From a virus, in IMG/VR virus record IMGVR_UViG_3300025117_000221, positions 1-24,565 of that record: a DNA stretch of 24,565 nt. The stretch is one strand, 5' to 3'. A model generated the notes under the pieces. The model did no database searches. It was not told where the DNA came from and saw only the letters and a program-made list of their open reading frames with translations. The position numbers were made by a program, and so were the translations under genes. This document shows, piece after piece, positions 21,412 to 24,565 of the stretch (position 1 is its first letter; the number at the start of each line of letters is the position of its first letter).

Positions 21412-22526
21412 AGAATATTCTGGTCATACTCAAGGATCTCGCGGGCGTCGCGCCGGCAGAATTCCAGGTGCTCCCGGAAGGGAAAATCGAGATCGAGGGC
21501 ATGGACCCGGCCTATATCGATGAAGCCGCGGCCCAAGCCGTGATCGCACATTTCAAGCGGCGCGGGAATGACATGGTGATCGACTATGAGCATCAGACCC
21601 TGGAGAATACCCAGGCTCCCGCCGCCGGGTGGATCAAGGATCTCGTCTGGAAGGGCGGCCAGGGGCTCTGGACCGTCGGACTGGACTGGACGGCGAAGGC
21701 CAAGGAATATTTGGCAAATCGCGAATATCGTTATTTTTCCCCGGTCATGGCCGTGGGAGCGGACGGTCGGGTTATGGGGCTGATCAATGTAGCCCTGACC
21801 AATAGCCCGAAAATAAACCACTTGCAGCCCATCGTGGCAAAGTACTGCGCCGCGGAGGCGCGAACAGACAAGGAGGAAAACATGAATTTGCTGGAAAAAC
21901 TGCGGAAGATGTTCGGCCTGGCTGCGGATGACGGGGAAGACAAGGTCCTGGAGGCGGCAACCCAGGTTGTCGCGAAGGCGCAGGTCGGCGGCGCCGTCGT
22001 GGCCTGCAAGGAGGTCATGGAGGCGATCGGAGCGAAGGCGGACGCCGGCAAGGATGAGGTCGTCCGGATTATCGGGGCTTTGAAAGGACCGGCCGTCGTG
22101 GCCTGCAAGGAGATCCTGGAGGCCGTCGGCGCCAAAGAGGGCGCGAACAAGGATGAGGTCCTCCGGATCGTCGCCTCCCTGAAGGCGCCGGGCGACGTGG
22201 CCGTGCAGCTCAGCCAGCAAGTCGCGACGTTGACGGCCAAGCTGACCGCGATGGAGCAGCAGGATCTGGTGACGCTGGCCCTCAAGGAAGGCAAGACCAG
22301 CCCGGACGAGCTCGAAAAGTGGGGCCGCGATCTGGCGCTGAAGAATCCGGAATCGTTCAAGTTGATCGTGCTGTCGCGCCCGGTGGGCAGCGTGATCCCG
22401 GTGAGGGAGATCGTTATCGCGAAGGATGTTCCCGGCAGAGGCCTCGACGATTCGCAGAAAACGATCAACGCCATGTGCGGCGTCGATGAGGACACGTTCA
22501 AAAAGTACGGTCCGAAGGGGCAGTAG
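21408..22526 (+). CDS. Head maturation protease with C-terminal scaffold (Mu gpI-like)
   Basis: A 372-residue Mu-type I protein. Residues 1-155 are the protease part with MVIDYEHQT, AAGWI and the YRYFSPVMAV...INVALTNSP region typical of the family; Asp/His in DYEHQ and Ser in RYFSP are plausible active-site elements. Residues 159-372 are the scaffold part, also made separately from an internal start (see Z). Two 33-residue repeats occupy about 197-262. In Mu, I cleaves the scaffold during head maturation. It shares ATGA with gpG, and precedes the decoration-like and gpT genes. Confidence 0.92.
   Translation: MKNILVILKDLAGVAPAEFQVLPEGKIEIEGMDPAYIDEAAAQAVIAHFKRRGNDMVIDYEHQTLENTQAPAAGWIKDLVWKGGQGLWTVGLDWTAKAKEYLANREYRYFSPVMAVGADGRVMGLINVALTNSPKINHLQPIVAKYCAAEARTDKEENMNLLEKLRKMFGLAADDGEDKVLEAATQVVAKAQVGGAVVACKEVMEAIGAKADAGKDEVVRIIGALKGPAVVACKEILEAVGAKEGANKDEVLRIVASLKAPGDVAVQLSQQVATLTAKLTAMEQQDLVTLALKEGKTSPDELEKWGRDLALKNPESFKLIVLSRPVGSVIPVREIVIAKDVPGRGLDDSQKTINAMCGVDEDTFKKYGPKGQ
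21882..22526 (+). CDS. Internal scaffold protein Z, in-frame start within gene I
   Basis: An unusually strong ribosome site (AAGGAGGAAAAC) precedes an in-frame ATG at 21882, codon 159 of the protease gene. Translation from it would give a 214-residue protein starting MNLLEKLRKMFGLAADD, rich in Lys/Glu/Ala helices, lacking the protease domain. Mu makes its scaffold Z in the same way from inside gene I. It includes two 33-residue repeats and a heptad-rich segment (VQLSQQVATLTAKLTAMEQQ) suited to oligomerisation. Confidence 0.8.
   Translation: MNLLEKLRKMFGLAADDGEDKVLEAATQVVAKAQVGGAVVACKEVMEAIGAKADAGKDEVVRIIGALKGPAVVACKEILEAVGAKEGANKDEVLRIVASLKAPGDVAVQLSQQVATLTAKLTAMEQQDLVTLALKEGKTSPDELEKWGRDLALKNPESFKLIVLSRPVGSVIPVREIVIAKDVPGRGLDDSQKTINAMCGVDEDTFKKYGPKGQ
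21996..22193 (+). repeat. Tandem 99-bp repeat in the scaffold region
   Basis: Two adjacent 99-base units (21996-22094 and 22095-22193) both encode VVACKE(V/I)(M/L)EA(I/V)GAK, then DEV(V/L)RI and an ALK/SLK end. They diverge at many third positions, so the duplication is old or selected. Unit length keeps the frame. Confidence 0.8.
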
Positions 22527-22595
22527 TCCGGTGGGTCGGTAACCAGGTAAAAAACTACACAACGTGGGCTGATGCCCGGAATTCAGGAGGAAAAA

Positions 22596-23801
22596 ATGAA
22601 GAGGTTTATCGACAAATGGTTTGGAAGCATGGCGATCTTTTGCATCATGCTGTTCGTTTGCCTTTCCGCCGCGATGGCCGCAATTCTCGGATGGCAGGCA
22701 GGAGCGACCGGTCTGATGTTCGCCTTTGGCGCGCTCGCGGCGGATAAGAAACTTGAATACAAGGAAGGGGTGGAGGTGCCCGTGCCGGTCAAGACGGCGA
22801 CCGAAATCTTCGCAGGTTCGTTCCTTTGTGTGGACGCGACGGGATGGGGCGTTCCCGGGGCCGATACGGCTGGGCTTATTTTCCAGGGCGTATCGAGGAC
22901 CTACGTCCCGAGCACTTCCGGAAACGGCGCGGCCACCGCGATCGCCCGCCGCCGCGGTCTGATCAAGACGACACTGGGGACGGCGATCACCCAGGCCAAT
23001 GTCGGCGACAACGTATTCCTCGTGGATGATCAGACGGTCGATCTGATCGGAAACGTCAGCAACGGGATCTTCTGCGGCGTGATCGCGGAATACGTCGATA
23101 CGACTCACGCTTTTATCGACATCGAGCCGGCGATCAGACAGGCGGACGTGGCCACCCACATTGCCGACGGAAGCGGCGCCCACGCCGCCTCGGCGATCTC
23201 CTTGCTCGACTCGGGCAACTTCACCACAGCGGCCCAGGTGGAAGCCGCCCTCGCGGAGATCTACCAGCACCTGAAATCCGCCAAGGGAATCATCAATATT
23301 CCCACGCCGGCTATCGATTCCGCCGGGGTTGCCCTGGCGGCGTTCGTCAGCGCGGACAGCGTCACCGGCGGCTACTGCGTAACCGCCAAGGGGCTCGGCA
23401 TCCGGTGGAACAACCACGCCACCCCCGGCCCGCCGGTAGGCATCAAGGTGGCGGTGCCTCCCGAGGCGGACATTACCGCCAACATGGTGCTCCACATCCT
23501 GGCGGCCAAGACCGGGGCGACGGCGACGGACCTCCCGAAGTTCACCGTCGGAGTCTACAACAACGTAGTGGGCGCGGCTTATGACGCCGACGACGATTTC
23601 GGCGGGGATACCGACGCGATGACGAACGCCGTGGCGAAAACAATCCAACACGTGACGCGGACCCTGGCGCTTGCGGATCTCGCCGCCTACCCCTCGGCGA
23701 TCGAGCTCACCATCAAGCCGAAGGACGGGACGCTCACAGATGATGACGTGATCATGTTCGCCGCCTGGATCGAATACAAGAAGAAGATCCTGACGTCGTA
23801 A
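22596..23801 (+). CDS. Decoration-like (DUF2190-type) protein with N-terminal membrane segments
   Basis: A 401-residue protein. From about residue 48 (AADKKLEYKEGVEVPVPV, then EIFAGSFLCVDATG) it resembles capsid decoration/DUF2190 proteins with a beta-rich repeat fold up to about 180. Residues about 185-220 contain VATHIADGSGAHAASAI, a trimeric-fibre-like motif, and the C-terminal 170 residues are an unassigned beta-rich domain. Oddly, residues 8-48 form two hydrophobic segments (SMAIFCIMLFVCLSAAMAA; ATGLMFAFGAL), not expected in a head protein. Their junction looks like a fusion of a small membrane protein with a decoration protein. AGGAGG precedes the ATG at 22596. It stands between the scaffold and major head genes. 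Confidence 0.7.
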   Translation: MKRFIDKWFGSMAIFCIMLFVCLSAAMAAILGWQAGATGLMFAFGALAADKKLEYKEGVEVPVPVKTATEIFAGSFLCVDATGWGVPGADTAGLIFQGVSRTYVPSTSGNGAATAIARRRGLIKTTLGTAITQANVGDNVFLVDDQTVDLIGNVSNGIFCGVIAEYVDTTHAFIDIEPAIRQADVATHIADGSGAHAASAISLLDSGNFTTAAQVEAALAEIYQHLKSAKGIINIPTPAIDSAGVALAAFVSADSVTGGYCVTAKGLGIRWNNHATPGPPVGIKVAVPPEADITANMVLHILAAKTGATATDLPKFTVGVYNNVVGAAYDADDDFGGDTDAMTNAVAKTIQHVTRTLALADLAAYPSAIELTIKPKDGTLTDDDVIMFAAWIEYKKKILTS

Positions 23802-23874
23802 CTTCCCCGTTAGCGGCCGGGTGCGGAGCGCCGCGCCCACACCATAAACATTCAGATTAAAGGAGGAATTGAAC

Positions 23875-24441
23875 ATGATCATCAATCAGGCAGCGATTGC
23901 CGGAATCTACGGCACGTTCAGCACCATTTTTAACCAGGCCCTGGATAAGGCCGAAAGCATGGTCGATCTGATCGCCATGCGCGCTCCCTCTGCGGGGGCG
24001 TTTGTGGACTATACCTGGCTCGGCTCTCTCCCGATGATGCAGGAGTGGCTGGGAGATCGCGTCATAAAGGATCTCTCCGCTCACCATTACGTCGTCCGGA
24101 ACAAGCGGTTCGAGGCGACCGTAGCGGTCAATGCGGACCACATCGAGGACGATCAAATCGGAATTTATACCCCGATGATCGCCGAACTGGGGCGGGGCGC
24201 CAAGATCCATCCCGACATTCTGGCGTTCGCGCTCCTCGCTGCGGGGTTCTCGACCCCCTGCTATGACGGTCAGTATTTCTTCGACACCGACCACCCGGTC
24301 AAGGGGGCCTCCGTATCGAACACCGGCGGCGGCGGGGGCAATCCCTGGTTTCTGCTCGATCTCTCCCGGTATATCAAGCCGGTCATCCTGCAGGTGCGCA
24401 GGCCGCCCCGCTTCGTGGCTCAGGATCGGCCGACCGACTAG
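23875..24441 (+). CDS. Major head protein gpT, N-terminal part ending at an in-frame amber codon
   Basis: The first 188 residues of a Mu-like major head subunit (about 305 aa in Mu). Family features include FSTIFNQALDKAES, TWLGSLPMMQEWLGDRVIKD, YDGQYFFDTDHPV and NPWFLLDLSRYIKPVILQ. AGGAGG lies eight bases before the ATG at 23875, the right place for a highly expressed capsid gene. TAG at 24439-24441 interrupts the frame after DRPTD, yet the same frame continues with clear gpT sequence. As it stands the product would lack over a third of the protein and could not form a capsid unless the stop is read through. A nonsense mutation or sequence error is the simple explanation. Confidence 0.88.
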   Translation: MIINQAAIAGIYGTFSTIFNQALDKAESMVDLIAMRAPSAGAFVDYTWLGSLPMMQEWLGDRVIKDLSAHHYVVRNKRFEATVAVNADHIEDDQIGIYTPMIAELGRGAKIHPDILAFALLAAGFSTPCYDGQYFFDTDHPVKGASVSNTGGGGGNPWFLLDLSRYIKPVILQVRRPPRFVAQDRPTD

Positions 24442-24565
24442 CGCGCTTTTATGCGGAACGAATACGTGTATGGCGTGGATGACAGGAAGAACGTTGGGTT
24501 TGCCCTCTGGCAGCTCGCGTACGGTTCGAAGGATACACTCAGCGAGGCCAACTATATCGCGGGAG
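24442..24565 (+). pseudogene. gpT continuation after the amber codon, cut by the window edge
   Basis: Directly after the TAG, the same frame encodes FMRNEYVYGVDDRKNVGFAL and then WQLAYGSKDTLSEANYIAG, which matches the C-terminal third of gpT-family major head proteins. There is no shift and no lost sequence: one codon alone separates the two parts. No ribosome site lies before the ATG at 24451, so independent translation is unlikely. The gene runs off the window. Confidence 0.8.

Larger units (their letters stand above)
1..24565 (+). mobile_element. Mu-like transposable prophage, left and central part (incomplete)
   Basis: Gene content and order follow phage Mu: divergent repressor, ner-like gene, DDE transposase, MuB ATPase, GemA, Gam, lysis genes, DUF2730, gp26-like, DUF3486, large terminase, DUF935 portal, gpF, gpG, protease/scaffold and gpT. 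The tail half and right end lie beyond the window. The left terminus cannot be fixed: no host gene or target-site duplication is visible, and positions 1-205 hold no gene. A free phage or a prophage would look the same here. Several genes seem damaged (10699 frameshift, amber codon in gpT), so the element may be defective. Confidence 0.93.

Noticed and set aside
21267-23885. Very long minus-strand ORF of 872 codons
   Set aside because: It lies opposite the protease, decoration and gpG genes, all of which have family support, ribosome sites and overlaps. The minus-strand product is Arg/His/Asp-rich and low in normal domain patterns; it is a GC-rich shadow.
24439-24441. Genome-wide reassignment of TAG as the reason for the capsid amber codon
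   Set aside because: Other genes in the window, such as those ending at 2286, 10585, 14846, 20069 and 22526, use TAG as a normal stop immediately before a new gene or ribosome site.
1-24565. CRISPR array, rRNA, insertion sequences
   Set aside because: No regularly spaced repeats with unique spacers, no rRNA-like stretch, and no transposase other than the MuA type were seen.

Overview
The window holds the left and central part of a Mu-like transposable prophage. It runs from near the left end, through the immunity, transposition, early/middle and lysis regions, into the head genes, and stops inside the major head protein gene. The order matches phage Mu: repressor, ner, transposase A, ATPase B, gemA and gam, lysis genes, gp25/26/27-like genes, large terminase (gp28), portal (gp29), gpF (gp30), gpG, protease/scaffold I/Z, and major head protein T. 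The body is GC-rich with tight ATGA/GTGA overlaps, while the immunity end (about 1-2000) is clearly more AT-rich. The host is probably a GC-rich proteobacterium, perhaps of the former Deltaproteobacteria. That host guess rests on general resemblance only, because no host gene is visible.

Layout. Positions 1-205 have no gene but carry three AAA(T/A)CGCGG-type motifs, possible transposase end sites. Two small unknown genes diverge at 206-847. A LexA/CI-type repressor with two HTH segments and a self-cleaving S24 peptidase (863-1825, minus) faces an operator region with four GGTG(A/T)CAAC(C/T) sites and a strong rightward promoter (1969-1996). The early operon follows: Ner-like protein, an unknown protein, a protein carrying a copy of the transposase N-terminal DNA-binding domain, a 51-residue membrane protein, a DDE transposase (892 aa), the MuB-type ATPase, a Zn-finger/winged-helix protein, an ASCH-domain protein, GemA, a winged-helix-like protein, Gam and several small proteins.

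Positions 10963-11978 hold the most unusual part. A formylglycine-generating-enzyme-like (C-type lectin fold) protein has a C-terminus with the features of a diversity-generating retroelement (DGR) variable region: A-poor, NNY codons at presumed variable positions, a GFR box near the end, and a GC-rich hairpin with a GGTA loop just after the stop codon. No reverse transcriptase or template repeat was recognised, so any retroelement partner must lie outside the window or be lost. A structured leader, a BRO-N protein, two unknown genes and a possible small RNA ending in a strong terminator (13951-13997) follow.

The lysis and head region starts at 14017: M15 endopeptidase, HExxH metalloprotein, holin-like protein, TraR/DksA-type zinc finger, DUF2730, winged helix, DUF3486, large terminase, portal, gpF, gpG, protease I with an internal scaffold start Z, a membrane-tethered decoration-like protein, and gpT. 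The gpT frame is interrupted by an in-frame TAG after residue 188, and recognisable gpT sequence continues in the same frame to the window edge. With the frameshifted small gene at 10699, this suggests either a partly decayed prophage or recoding; the sequence alone cannot decide.
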